Shown piece after piece: positions 1-10,643 of a stretch of DNA of 64,000 bases. Source of the stretch: Strobilurus pachycystidiatus. Taxonomy: Eukaryota; Basidiomycota; Agaricomycetes; Agaricales; Physalacriaceae. The translations under genes and the position numbers were made by a program. The stretch spans positions 496,001-560,000 of the forward strand of contig JAHLMK010000001.1 in NCBI GenBank assembly GCA_019915135.1, written 5' to 3'. The notes under the pieces were generated by a model. That model did no database searches, was not told the origin of the DNA, and saw only the letters and a list, made by a program, of their open reading frames with translations. Within the stretch, counting starts at the first letter, position 1; each line of letters opens with the position of its first letter.

Positions 1-276
1 GTGCGGTGCAGAGTGCCAGGAGGTAAGAGTGAGCGTCTTGACGCTCGCAAGAATCTCTGAAGACATGCTGCGAAGTGTCTCCATGGCTTCCCGTATAAGT
101 GCAGGGGAGTCATCGGTGCAGCTAAGTTGAATTTCACGAAACATGAATCGTCGTATGTGGGGATACACGTCTTTCCAGACGAGGGACATGGCGGGGAGAC
201 TGATTGGATCCAGATGTAGAAGCTCATTCAATATGAGCAGTTTTACTTCGGTTGGGAGGTCCACACTTGCGGCCAT
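1..276 (-). CDS. F-box-like protein, N-terminal part (runs off left edge)
   Basis: An open frame of 92 codons starts at the ATG complementary to 274-276 and runs uninterrupted off the left edge. The first residues (MAASVDLPTEVKLLILNELL, then LVWKDVYPHIRRF about 30 residues on) match the start of the F-box-like gene at 4760 (IPIEIKLLILNELL, LVWRDAIPYIRRY) and the remnant at 25145, so all three belong to one local family. The motif is F-box-like: a Pro-containing helix, an ILNELL stretch and a conserved Trp in the third helix. Such proteins usually bridge Skp1 to a substrate in SCF ubiquitin ligases. Only the N-terminus is visible, so intactness cannot be judged. It is divergent to the dead ligase starting at 1039. 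Confidence 0.6.
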   Translation of the reverse strand, partial: MAASVDLPTEVKLLILNELLHLDPISLPAMSLVWKDVYPHIRRFMFREIQLSCTDDSPALIREAMETLRSMSSEILASVKTLTLTSWHSAPH

Positions 277-1038
277 CTCAACGCGGTGGGATGAGCAATT
301 GACTCAGCTAGTGTAGAGAATACACAGACCTCGTATCCCTCTGACGATGGGCCGTCGATAACAGAAGCAGATGCCATGAAGACGTGTTGATTATGTCGTG
401 CGCGTAGGTTTGCGCTCAAGAATTGTTCACCGCTTCGGAAAGAGATCCTTGCTAAATCGCACGTGGATCCAAGTGCTGCGCGCGTTCACTGCAAGCGTAT
501 GAAAGCCTAGCAAAAGGAAGGAAGCTGAAAGAAGGAAGTAACCTAACTTGAAACGCATGGGCCTCGGGCCGACATCCGGGCGAGTTTTTCCGCTCAGCCG
601 CCCCTGGGGCCTGGGCCGCCCCCTTCCGAATGCCGATCCTGCAGTCATCGGATTTTCCCTTGGCAGTGGCAGTCTCTTTCAAAGATTCAAGAACTCGTAG
701 CTTCCGGCACACAAAAAGGAGAGCATATAGCTCGCCGCTGCAGAGAGCGGAAACAACGCGCCGAAGCCAAAGTACAGTGGGCGCAGCAACGGCCTCGGGG
801 TCGACCGACGACGTATACACCAACGGTGACCAAAGAGGCGCTTTTACGGACGCAGGCTTGTTATATCGCTCAAGATCCGCCTGCTTTTCAAACTGCATAT
901 GTAACCCAAAATCATCGTACCCACATTAGCTTTGATGAGGTCGCCTCGCAACTTCTTCGCCCGCGTCACTGTCTCTATTCCGCGTCGTGATAGTAAACGT
1001 CTTATAACGATCGCGACCCTACTATCACCCAGGCATCC
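277..1038. other. Intergenic region, no supported gene
   Basis: This is the space between two divergent genes. It contains a minus-strand open frame (452-898) and a GC-rich patch around 560-630, but no recognisable motif and no splice-consistent extension. I treat it as non-coding or promoter sequence. Confidence 0.4.
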
Positions 1039-2090
1039 ATGTCTCCTAGCATTTACCGCTCTTCCTTCCCCGATGTTAACCTGGTCGAAACCTCCATTTT
1101 CACGCACTTCCTTGGATTGAATCCAGAAAGGCCTGATAATGTCAGATCCTTTCCTGGCGACTGGAATGTCTTCATTGACGCCGCCACCAATACCACCTTG
1201 ACGCGCTCTCATTAGCGGTCACTCGCTCTCTCCCTCGCTTGCGGTCTCAAGAGTCACCCTGACATCCAGGCGAAGCGCGGCGACACCGTTCTTATCTTCT
1301 CCCCGAACTATCTTGCGTACCCCGTCATCGTGTTTGGGTGTAAGTGCATTTCTTACTACGTGACACCGAGAGTTGATACTAATAGCAATAATCAGGCACT
1401 GCTGCGGGTCTTCGCCTTACATTCGCCAACACAGCGTACGGCCATCCAGAACTAGCACATCAGTTCACCGATAGTGGTGCTAAGTTCATATTCACCCATG
1501 AGGATAATCTACTCGTCGTTCAGAAGATGCTTGATCTTCCTAATATCGCGGGCTCCGATAGGCGTCTGGTCGTCGTCGGTATCAGTTTGACGTGGGCTGG
1601 CGGCAGTGACGCTCCAAGGCGCAATGTGGCGGGACTGACGTATCTGGAGGATCTCTTTGCTCTTGGATCGCTCGAAGAAGAGGAGAAATTCGAAGGCAAT
1701 AACGCTCATGAGACTGTTATAGCTCCGTGTGTGTGATTTCTCCTTTGTGCCGAATGTGTATTGAATGGCACTAGGGAACGACCGGACTGCCAAAGGCTGG
1801 TATATCATAACGTTCAGCGCCCATTAGTACTTACGGTGCCCTTCGTGTTAGGGCGTTGAGGTAACTCGACGCTGCTCGTGTAATAGACGAATTTACTGAA
1901 CTTGGGTCATAGACGACTCACCAAAATCTTATCAGTAACGTTGAAGGCTGTGGGTACGCACTGATGGACATACGGCGGCGCACGACTGGCTTTGCCGTTC
2001 TTCCATATTCTAGGTGGGTGAATTTCTTGGGAACATGAATGACCTCTGAATTTTGAATGCGCCCCCACAGACGGATGGCAAACATATATG

Positions 2091-2203
2091 TTATAAATCA
2101 GAAATTACGACAGCAGAAAGTGAACCACATATACAGCATCCCCACGTTATGAATCAGAAAATCACGATGGTAGAATGTGAGCCATATGTACAGCATCCCC
2201 ACG
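2091..2203. repeat. Two-copy imperfect tandem repeat (56/57 bp)
   Basis: Unit 1 spans 2091-2146 and unit 2 spans 2147-2203. Both begin TTATRAATCAGAAA and both end CAGCATCCCCACG. They differ at scattered positions, so the duplication is not recent. Confidence 0.75.
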
Positions 2204-2299
2204 TCCTTGAGTGATAGGAGAATCGTTCTACAGAAGCCAGTGAGTCATCTCACAACGGTTAGAGCTCAGTAGGAACGTACTCGAAGACCGCAAATTCAG

Positions 2300-2944
2300 C
2301 TAAACGGGCGGCGATGGAACATAGACCTGCCGACGAGTACCTACCCTTGGGAAGATGAACTCAGTCCAATCATTACCTACTCCGTCCGCCCTCGTCGCAA
2401 TCCGGACTCTGGTGTCCGGTAGGACAATCAGTGTCTCCATGGGTTGCCAGATATCGTCTATCTCTGCTTCGACGGCCGCCTTTTCTTGCCAATTTGGCCA
2501 AATATCGTATTTGCTACCGCCTTGCGGAGCGATGAAAAACGTGCATAGTTTCGAGTTGGTTAGGGGATGTGAAGTTTGCCAGAAGATGTTAAACGGGGCG
2601 ATTTCGAACTCCCGGAGCGTGAGAAAATCGGACGGGTAGACATCCTGACATTCGCGTGAGGTCGCTTCATAGCAGAGGAAAGTAGGACGTACACCAGTCG
2701 GGACCACAATGCATGTGGTGCGGATCTCCCGGAGTCCATCGACAGCAGCTTCCCAGCTGCCGTAGTACCTCACCGAGTCGCAGAAGGCCTTCCGATAAGC
2801 CTCCGGACTGCGATCAAGGGAAGTGTGGAGCATCGTCGACAGGAATTGGCGCACGTCCGGCGGGGGTGGCTGGACGTTCTGGTCGACGCATGAAACAGAG
2901 GCTTCGAGCGTGAAGAAAACAGACACTGACATCGGGGGCGGCAA
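2300..2944 (-). CDS. Unidentified ORF within the inserted segment
   Basis: This 214-codon frame is on the strand opposite the ligase pseudogene. I do not recognise the product. The sequence is protein-like, with many aromatic residues (for example EFEIAPFNIFWQTSH and KYDIWPNWQEK). Just upstream, at 2945-3080, another frame repeats part of its start: SCVDQ occurs in both, encoded near 2885 and 3065. This suggests a local duplication or a frame-shifted first exon. It may be a remnant of a host gene captured by rearrangement. Expression and integrity are unknown. Confidence 0.3.
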   Translation of the reverse strand: MPPPMSVSVFFTLEASVSCVDQNVQPPPPDVRQFLSTMLHTSLDRSPEAYRKAFCDSVRYYGSWEAAVDGLREIRTTCIVVPTGVRPTFLCYEATSRECQDVYPSDFLTLREFEIAPFNIFWQTSHPLTNSKLCTFFIAPQGGSKYDIWPNWQEKAAVEAEIDDIWQPMETLIVLPDTRVRIATRADGVGNDWTEFIFPRVGTRRQVYVPSPPV

Positions 2945-4759
2945 AGTCCTCAGAGCCGCCAGGGTTACTTAAATACGTTTGCGCCTCGTCCGTAAGATGT
3001 GTGACCGTGCGTGGGTCGAAGTGGGCGGCGCGACGATTCTTGGCCACATTCAAGGGGTTCGTCTGGTCAACGCATGAGTTAAATACGGAGACAGCTAGCA
3101 GATTACACTGACCGGCTTTGAGGTCTGCTGCCCTCTGTGAGTGGAACGCAGTAAGCTAGAAGCTGGTTGAGGCTGACGACGTTTGTTGTTTTGCTTCATG
3201 GTGGTGGTTGCAGTCCAAGACGAATAATCAAAGACACCTATTAATAGTATTAGGTTCGGTTATAAGCAAAGGCCCTTCTCCGATTGGCTGGCTTGAGCAC
3301 GAGTTCATCCTGGCTTCAACCCGCTGACTGCTCAGGGTTTGTGGCCCAGGTTCTCTTTCCGCTGCGATGGGGTTATACAACAGTGATACAACAGCGCTTC
3401 GAGCCCGTGGTTTTCTGTGCGAACATCGAAAAGTACGGAATTGCTTTGTGTATGATCGTACCGCCCATCCAAGTTGTTGTCTTGCTCGCGCATCACCCAG
3501 GTACATAGCCTCAGTTTCCTTTCCAATACAGGCACAGTATTCATACAAACTCCAGCTGTCGAAAAGTATGACCTTTCATCTTTGAAGCTGATGATTTACG
3601 CTGCGGCGCCTCTGGCTACTACCATGGTGGACAAGGTGTGAATTCTTCTTTGACAAGACCGCCGGATCGTGTGGAGTGCTCATGCCCTCGCTCACAGCAC
3701 GTTTAGTCGATGAAGACGGCAATGATGTTGGTCAAGGCGAGGTGGGGGAGATGTGGGTCCGCGGGCCCACAATTATGAAGGTAGTTGGCCGTTGCGGGTG
3801 AGAATCAGAATGCAGACCCTGACGCGCTCTAGGGCTACCTGAACAATCCCATCGCTACCAAGGAAACTTTCACTGATGACGGTTGGTTGAAGACAGGTGA
3901 TGTCGCGGTTCGCGATACTAGAGGATTCTTTACGATTATAAACCGTCGAAAGGAGCTCATCAAGTACAAGGTATGCCACTTGAAACTTCCCAAAACTCGA
4001 ACATCATTTGCTCAGTCGGTTAACTTCGTGTCTGGTGCGTCATACATATAAGTCACGTCCGTCCGTCCAGTCGCTCCTGCGGAGCTTGAGCACATTTTGT
4101 GTGCCCATACCGACGTCGCAGATGCAGCAGTGATAGCTGTTTACGATGAAAAACAGGCTACAGAGCTTCCTAGGTTCAGATGTCCTGTTAGCTAGCTCAA
4201 CAATCCACTCACACGATTCATAGGGCCTACATTGTTCCTGTCAATGCCTTAACGCTCACGGTTCAGGCGGAAAAGGCCGCTTCGGAGGGGGAAGTACAGG
4301 CTTGGATGAACAAGCAGGTGGCGTATCATAAGCATCTTCGGGGAGGTGTCGTCGCCGTCGAAGTTGTGCCTAAAAGGTAGGCAAATGATACGTACTTTTG
4401 GGCTTCGTGCTGACAGTCGGCTTTGCAGTGCTGCGGGAAAGGTTTTGCGTAACGTACTTCGCGAGCGTGCACGGATTGAAGTGATTGGTGTTTGATTTTC
4501 TGACGTGTAACGCTACTCAGATAGGTGTATTCTCCCTCGTACACCAGTAAAGCAGAGGCTATATCGAATGATCAATTCTATCCGAGAAGGACAACAAGTC
4601 GTAGGGACGCCAGTCAGGGCGAAATACGGGCCGCGGTAATTCTTGTGGTGCGGCACCGTCTGGTGCGGCCCGTCAACAGGACCTTGCGTTCCTGCAACCA
4701 CCAAGCTACCACTTGCTACCATTGTCTCGCATCCTCTCTCCTATCCCACTTTCTGCCAG

Positions 4760-6081
4760 ATGTCGACTATCCCGATTGAGATCAAGCTGCTCATTCTCAA
4801 CGAGCTACTCGACATTGAACCTTCCCTTCTTTCCTCCATGTGCCTCGTCTGGAGGGACGCAATCCCATACATTCGCCGATACCTTCTTTGCGAAATCAGA
4901 ATGTCGATGCTCTCCTACCCGCTGTCTCTCAGACTCGCCGAAAGGCTTCTGAACGTGCCCATCGACTATGCTGGATGCGTCAAGAGACTGACACTGGGAT
5001 ATGATAATTATTTCATTCCATGTGTACCCACTTTGTTGCCCCGCTTCGTCAACCTCGAGAGACTTCACCTCTCTTTCATTTCATTTGGCTTCGTCCACGA
5101 AATACAGCGGATCTTCTCCGCTCTCCAGAATGCGCCCATCAGTCACCTCAGCCTCCGGAACTGCAGCCTTTGCAGCACAGGATCGGTCACCGCCCTGCTT
5201 TCCCTGTTTCCCGCTCTCATTGAGCTAGGAATCTACCGGACGAGTCTTCGGATAGATCCACGCTCCGAGTCGTGTGTGCCCAACAGTGATCTCAGGAAGC
5301 AACTACGACGCGAGGAGCAAGACGGCAGAATTGTTGATTTTGGGGACTACATCCCTGGCCTCATAACATCACCCGAGAGAGTGGCATTCCTCTCCCTTGA
5401 CAGCCTGTCTATTGACGTATTCACGTCGCCGGAAGGAAAATGTCGAACTCTCCTTCTGGATTTCCTGTCGACTCCTCAGTGTTCACCACTTGCGGACGTG
5501 CGCCGGATGACATTTGAGAGCAAGTATTGGTCCGACGATACACGACTGAGGGCACAGAGGCTCATGGACATGTGTCCGTCCTTGAGCGGTGTGCACATTG
5601 AGGCAGGGTATTGTAAGTCTCCGTCCATCATGATTGGTACATGGGCTGACTGTAGGGTGTTACGATAGTGTATAGGCCATCTCCTGGCCTTCGGACACTG
5701 GACGTCTCCAACGTCAAACGCCTAGCCTTCACGCTTCACCTCTGGCGGACTGAGCGCCCATGTGTCATGATTGACTGGGCAATTGCCTTGTTCGACGCTG
5801 CAGCTTCTTGTGTCACGGAGGCGTACTTCGATGTCGTGGTTCCTGTCGACCACGAGTTTGACGAGCTGAAGGAGGGTTGGCAGGGACTGGACGCGGTCTT
5901 GGTGGGGTTGCCAGAACTGGAGAAGGTCGAGTTCACCGTCATGTCGAGGGAAATCGCGTACAAGGAAGTGGAATCTTGGCTTCTGAAGGATTGCCTACCA
6001 AGAACTGCTACGAAGTACTTTGATGGGAGGATCCAGATACGGATTCATGTCAATGGGAATGGAAAGCGGAGGAGAATATGA
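4760..6081 (+). CDS. F-box-like protein with leucine-rich segments
   Basis: Two exons (4760-5612 and 5669-6081) joined by a 56-nt intron (GTAAGT...GATAG) give 421 residues. The ATG at 4760 is chosen because the conserved F-box-like helix (IPIEIKLLILNELL, then MCLVWRDAIPYIRRY) follows directly, and both relatives start at the same point. The rest has irregular Leu-rich segments (LERLHLSFISF, ISHLSLRNCSL, DVRRMTF), as in agaric F-box proteins where an N-terminal F-box binds Skp1 and the Leu-rich part binds the substrate. It lies 265 bp downstream of the dead ligase, in the same orientation. The same ligase-then-F-box order recurs inverted at 24.3-27.9 kb, where this gene's partner is dead. Confidence 0.72.
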
Positions 6082-6471
6082 CTAGTCTTTATTTGAGGAT
6101 CGCAAAAGTCCAACTACATGTCTCACTTCGTAGTGAAGCGGTCCCGTGTGATTGCTTGCATCATGCCTTGACTTTGCTTATTCTTGTACATGTTTTACCA
6201 GCCATGAATTCGTTCCCACAGAGTGACACGAAGACTGTATGGTAGTACTATAATTGGGCTCGGCCAGACGAACAATGTATCATTCAAGGACTAAGAGTCT
6301 AGGACTAGGAGAGGGAAGGATCCTTGACCAGCAAGGGAATCCGAATCTCATATACACGAGACCACAATGTCGTCGAGTCAATGTGCGAGAGAGAGCCTGT
6401 AGGACAATGATATGAGATGAGAAAGACTCAAGCTAAGAGAGACTCACGGGGCAATTTATATATATATATAA
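6082..6471. other. Intergenic, convergent 3' ends
   Basis: This is the stretch between the stop codons of two convergent genes. It includes a short (TA)n run near 6457-6467. No gene is seen. Confidence 0.5.
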
Positions 6472-7311
6472 TTACAGGATGTACCAACGGAAGTTCCCAA
6501 TCAACCCAGCATCCGGATGACCGATAACACCAGTATAAATCCCGACCGTGAATCCGACCGGACTATTTTGCTGGTCTCTGAAGTCGTTCAGTGCCGTAAT
6601 GAGAGGATCGGCGTCCTCTGGGTGGATATCATGAACCACGCCTTCGGTGATGGTCATCCTGGCAATGATATGCTCGCCCTGGCTGCCTGCAGAGTCGCTT
6701 TCGACTGTAGTGCCCCCGTTGTTGGCGTTGTAGACTTGGTTGAAGGCCGAAGTCCAATCGCTTTCGATCTGCATTTCCTCGTCGTAATCAGTGGCCCCAT
6801 TTTCTCCCTGCGTGGCGCTTGACTGTTGGACGACGAAGAAGTACGCGCCGTTCGTGTTCGGGCATTGGTACGTGTCACCTTCGACGCGTTTAAAGACGGG
6901 CACACCCCGCCTGGAGACATACGCGGTCGCTTTGGGCAGCAATCCGCGGCCGGGAATCGTTCCGGGAAGGAAAGACCGCTTGCTTTGCTTGCCTTCGTTG
7001 ACGATATGGGTAGCGTCCGGGCCCACGCCCATGCAGCCGCTGAAGGAGCTTTGGCCAACATATTGCGAGCAACCGTCACCGGAATAGAGGTTGTAGGTCA
7101 CGCCTTCGTCCTCCTGGAGGATGTAGCTCTGCGCTTGGCCGAAGTCGAGACATTGGCCGAGGGGCATTGGGGAGGTTGTACCAAGTGGTGCCCCGTTACA
7201 GTTGGTTCCGAGGTAGAGATGAAGCGCGTCTGCGGCGACGTATCCTACGAGAACGCTCAGAGCGACAATTGACTTTGTAATCATGATAATGATCCTGTAC
7301 TTGGAAGTCAA
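6472..7311 (-). CDS. Secreted protein with five cysteines, function unknown
   Basis: A single-exon frame of 279 codons. The N-terminus has a signal peptide: a hydrophobic core (ITKSIVALSVLVGYV) followed by AADA, a likely cleavage site. The ATG at 7284 would give a cleaner signal peptide than the one at 7311; either is possible. The mature part has an N-terminal Cys-containing domain (cysteines in TNCNG, GQCLDF, GDGCSQ, SGCMG), a basic linker that could be a processing site (KQSKRS), and a second region beginning YQCPN. I do not recognise a family. A TATA box (complement of 7411-7417) lies about 95 bp upstream. The protein could be a cell-wall or extracellular protein; no enzyme motif is visible. 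Confidence 0.7.
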   Translation of the reverse strand: MTSKYRIIIMITKSIVALSVLVGYVAADALHLYLGTNCNGAPLGTTSPMPLGQCLDFGQAQSYILQEDEGVTYNLYSGDGCSQYVGQSSFSGCMGVGPDATHIVNEGKQSKRSFLPGTIPGRGLLPKATAYVSRRGVPVFKRVEGDTYQCPNTNGAYFFVVQQSSATQGENGATDYDEEMQIESDWTSAFNQVYNANNGGTTVESDSAGSQGEHIIARMTITEGVVHDIHPEDADPLITALNDFRDQQNSPVGFTVGIYTGVIGHPDAGLIGNFRWYIL

Positions 7312-7410
7312 TCTAGCATCGGCTATGGTAAAATGAAACTGACGATTGGTGTATGAGTGGCTGTGTGAGATTTTTTGTGACGATACACATCGTGCAAAGT
7401 CTCAAAAGAG

Positions 7411-7417
7411 CTTTATA
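7411..7417 (-). promoter_or_regulatory. TATA box of the secreted-protein gene
   Basis: TATAAAG on the minus strand, 94 bp upstream of the ATG at 7311. This is a usual distance for a fungal promoter with a short 5' leader. Confidence 0.5.
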
Positions 7418-7479
7418 CTCCCCTCAAATCTCTAGGTCTAGTTTTGGGAACGCATGCGCAATGCGGTGACCACAGCCGA

Positions 7480-8400
7480 CTCAAGAGGAGGCGTAGCAGT
7501 CCAGCCTCCGTAGACCTGGTAATCGAGGAGTCATGGTTTCTTCGACGTAGCGGCACCAAAACAAAGCATGCACTTCTTCTGGCTCCACGGAGGCACTACA
7601 AGACATGTTAATCCGTCGCAAGTTGAGAGTTGCGACCACAGCTTGGCTCCAGAGCTGCGTTGATGAAAGGCATGTCAGCTCTAGTGTTGCGTTCCCAAAT
7701 GCAGAATGAAGCAGTACTTACTGAGTGTATTTGCGTCTTGAAAGCATAGGATAGATTCGACCCGACAACGCCAACGATATTGCTATACTGTAATCAGCAC
7801 TGAGGACGTTTTGAGAGGCGCCACACGTAGCAGGATAACAACGATCACCAGCCAGGAAGACAACCATCACAGCGATATGATTCAGGATATGATAGAATCG
7901 GATGTGTGCACGACTTCCAGTGGCAGCATGTAACGGCGCGTACTAGTCACGTCCAGGCAGCAACAACAAGACGGCGAAATGTCAGAGTAGCCATCGCCCA
8001 CGGCGACACTTGCCAAGTCTCAAGATCAGCCTCAAGATTGACGAGAAGTTGAATACAGCTTTCCTCAGCGTCGATGACGACACTTGCACATAGGCCTGGG
8101 ACGCGCGAAGATGGAGTGCCAATACAGTATCCGAGCTAATGAACAAGGTGCGTTCCGAGACTAGATACCGAAAAGAAGCGCTCAGTGTGAAGTTTCCGAG
8201 CTTTACACCGGTTTTGCTTAGGCGTGTTCCTGCCAGTGGCGCCTCTGGTAGCGGTCAATTGCGCCACAGATCGCGCTAGTGAAGAAGTCGGATTTGATGA
8301 TCGAGTTTGCTGATAGTCATCCGGAAGGTGCGGACCCGTTTAGATCATCGTTTGGGATATCGCACGCAGCGACGACGAACGGAAACTAGAACGAACTCAG
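7480..8400 (-). other. Possible degraded exons, minus strand
   Basis: Several minus-strand stretches read as protein between splice-like signals. Examples are an acidic stretch near 8020-8090 (CIQLLVNLEADLETW), a hydrophobic stretch near 7850-7910 (FYHILNHIAVMVVFLAG), and a piece near 7560-7650 after a GTAAGT...CAG intron. Stops and frame changes separate them, and no start codon or family is recognisable. It may be a decayed gene. Confidence 0.2.
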
Positions 8401-8729
8401 GCTGAAGTGCTACGGAGAGATGTTGCCTGGTTCGAGATATATGTGTCTATGATTTGGGTTACTATATTTCAATTCATGAAAAGCTTTGAGTTCCTTACAC
8501 TGTTTGAGAGTCCCGAACCTTCAAGGAAGTTGAAATCTAAGAGTAAGACGCCAGTGAATGTTGTTTATATGTGTTGATCGTCGACGTCGAAAAGACAAGC
8601 TTGACCACAAACCACGACCATCTCCCGATGCCGCTGCTTTGTTGATGGGCCCCCTTATTCGACCGGACAGCCGCTCCATATCGTATCCTCGCCCTTCACG
8701 GAGAAACAGAGAACACACCGCAAATTCCT

Positions 8730-10324
8730 ATGCTTTTCTCTCCTTCGAAATGTGCTCGAGCTGCACTTAAACGGAGCATTTGTCGTCTGCTCACATCTGG
8801 CGCGTCCAATGAGCCAAAACCTGGAGACACTGGTACGTCGCATTCCCATTTTCGCCTCACGAATGGCTGTGAATCTTCTCAGTGATTGTCGGCATGTCCG
8901 GAGGTGTAGACTCGAGCGTCACAGCGCGTCTTTTAGCCGAAAAAGTGGGCAATTCGCAATCTCCTCCTCTTTGCGTGCTTACGTGCCATAGGACTACAAC
9001 CTTTCGGCTGTTTACATGCGCAACTGGGATACGCGCGACGAGACGGGCACCGACAAAGGCTGCGAGTGGGAGAAAGATTGGGCTGACGTCCAGCGCGTCT
9101 GTAGGACTCTCGATATTCCATGTCAGATGGTGTGCTACTGTGTCCGCTGTTGCTGTCTTGACTTACGCTTCTGTCACAGGTTGACCTTTCGCGACAATAT
9201 TGGAACCAAGTCTTCGAGCCAGCCCTGAAGGTGTGGGAGACAGGCAATACACCCAATCCCGACGTAGCGTGTAATCGGTACTTTCTTTTCTTCCCAGACC
9301 TGCATGGCGCTAATGGACGTTCAGTGAAATTAAATTCGGCGCGCTCCTCGACCACCTTCCTGATAAAACGGCCTGGTTCGCCACCGGTTCGTGCCTCCCA
9401 TCTCATCTATATCATCGTCTCAGACCATTACCAGGCCACTATGCTCGCAAAGGCTGGTCTGATTCGACGCCGTCCCGGCCTCTTTTACTTCGCTCAGCGG
9501 ACCCCATAAAGGACCAGACCTACTATCTCTCCTCAATACCGGAAGCTGCCTTAGCACGCGCACTCTTCCCTCTCGACCATTACACCAAGTCTCAGGTTCG
9601 AGAGCTGGCGCGAAAATTCGCCCTCCCCACTGCTGAACGCGAAGAGAGCATGGGTCTCTGTTTTGTTGGCGAGAAAACCAAGTTTGCCGACTTCATCAGT
9701 ACGTTGTCAAACGTCCGACCATCAACCAAACTCATGCTTCTGTCAGCGTCTTACATTCCTTCCAATCTCGGACCCATCGTCGCTGAAGAGACCGGAAAGC
9801 AGGTCGGCACCCATCAAGGCCTCTGGACGTTCACTGTTGGCCAGAATGCTCGCGTCGGCGGCATGCGTCGAAAGATGTTCGTGTCCGACAAAGATGAAGC
9901 GACAAACACGCTTTTTGTCGTCCCAGGAACGTAGGTCTTGCTTCCCTTACGAGTAAAGGGAGAAGGAGAGATTGATCATTTGCGTAGTGATCATCCGCGG
10001 CTATTCCGCAAGACGTTCCGACCAGATGATTGGCGGTGGATTTGGGCGGACACTCTACCGGAGAAGCTGCAGCGGGAGGGCAGGATGAGAGGTACGACCA
10101 AGGTTCGACACCGACAGGTCGAGGCGCCATGTACTGTGCTGTCGTAGGTTCATCCTTCTTCTTTTCAGACGTTGTCTCATTTCTACTTTTACTGAAGGGA
10201 CGCGCAAGGCTTGTTGATTCAGACAGACGAGCCGCAACATGCGGTTGCGATGGGCCAGGTCATTGCACTTTGGGATGAGAATGGGGTGTGCTTGGGTTGT
10301 GGATTGATCAATTCGGCGGAGTAG
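8730..10324 (+). CDS. SLM3: Mitochondrial tRNA-specific 2-thiouridylase (MnmA/MTU1 family)
   Basis: Nine exons (8730-8832, 8883-8944, 8992-9129, 9180-9277, 9325-9386, 9435-9698, 9747-9930, 9988-10143, 10198-10324) give 397 residues with consistent phases. The N-terminus is Arg/Lys/Ser-rich without acidic residues, as expected for a mitochondrial presequence, which supports the ATG at 8730. Family marks are the PP-loop SGGVDSS, the first catalytic Cys in TPNPDVACNREIKF, ATGHYA, the second Cys in EESMGLCFVG, and the GTHQGLWTFTVGQN segment. The enzyme activates U34 of mitochondrial tRNA-Lys, -Glu and -Gln with ATP and installs the 2-thio group from a persulfide relay. The tail (HAVAMGQVIALW) matches the family's C-terminal beta domain. 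The last intron has a weak acceptor (CTGAAG) but restores the frame. The gene looks intact. Confidence 0.93.
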
Positions 10325-10643
10325 AGAGATCATTCGGAAACTCTAAGTTTCTGTGTAGCATTAGCCGCTAAGACAGCTTTAGACTAAGTGACCTGTCCTG
10401 GACCTGTCCTCGGTCTCGAGCAACAAGGGTCGGGGGTGGCTGTCCTGGAGTGTCCACTTCATCAGTCAGCGGTTGATGGCGAACATTCAATAAAAATTCC
10501 TCGCTTCGTACTACCACGACCCGCGACTCCTAGTGAGCTCTCTCCTAAAAACTACCTCCTCTTATCAACTAACAAATGATAGTACTCTGGATAATGACCC
10601 CGGAAAGAAGGTCGCGCTCGTGTCGACTGATGCCATCTTACCT
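10325..10643. other. Intergenic and 5' leader of the next gene
   Basis: Contains a clean intron at 10533-10582 (GTGAGC...CTAAC...TAG). It probably lies in the 5' untranslated leader of the next gene, because the exon before it carries no in-frame ATG. Confidence 0.45.

Larger units (their letters stand above)
1737..3336. other. Unrelated 1.6-kb segment inside the ligase pseudogene
   Basis: Homology to the sister ligase stops just after the HET motif (about 1715-1736) and resumes at about 3337 (GGGTTTGTGGCCC matching the LGLMGH region). The segment in between has no counterpart in the sister. It holds a 56/57-bp tandem repeat and a minus-strand open frame. I found no clear terminal repeats or target-site duplication, so it could be an eroded insertion or a rearrangement. 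Confidence 0.55.
1039..4495 (+). pseudogene. AMP-binding acyl-CoA ligase (4CL-like), degenerate
   Basis: This is a decayed copy of the ligase at 25491-27899. Recognisable pieces in order are: the N-terminus (MSPSIYRSSFPDVNLVE) from 1039; the segment RRNVAGLTYLEDLFALGSLE near 1620-1690; VFCANIEKYGIALCMIVPPI near 3413; GYLNNPIATKETFTDDGWLK near 3833; the NRRKELIKYK hinge near 3944; APAELEHIL near 4077; and a C-terminal AAGKVLRNVLRERAR ending at TGA 4493-4495. Lesions: an in-frame TAG at 1213-1215; loss of the P-loop exon (SSGTTGKAKG in the sister), replaced by about 1.6 kb of unrelated sequence; loss of the exon carrying GMTEASP; and further frame breaks. Intron positions still match the sister gene, so this is a genomic duplication and not a retrocopy. 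No active enzyme can come from it. Confidence 0.85.

Noticed and set aside
452..898. 148-codon minus-strand ORF as a gene
   Set aside because: Composition is odd but no start context, domain or relative within the window supports it.
6457..6467. (TA)n tract as a regulatory element or terminator
   Set aside because: A short simple repeat in a 3' region; nothing beyond composition supports a function.
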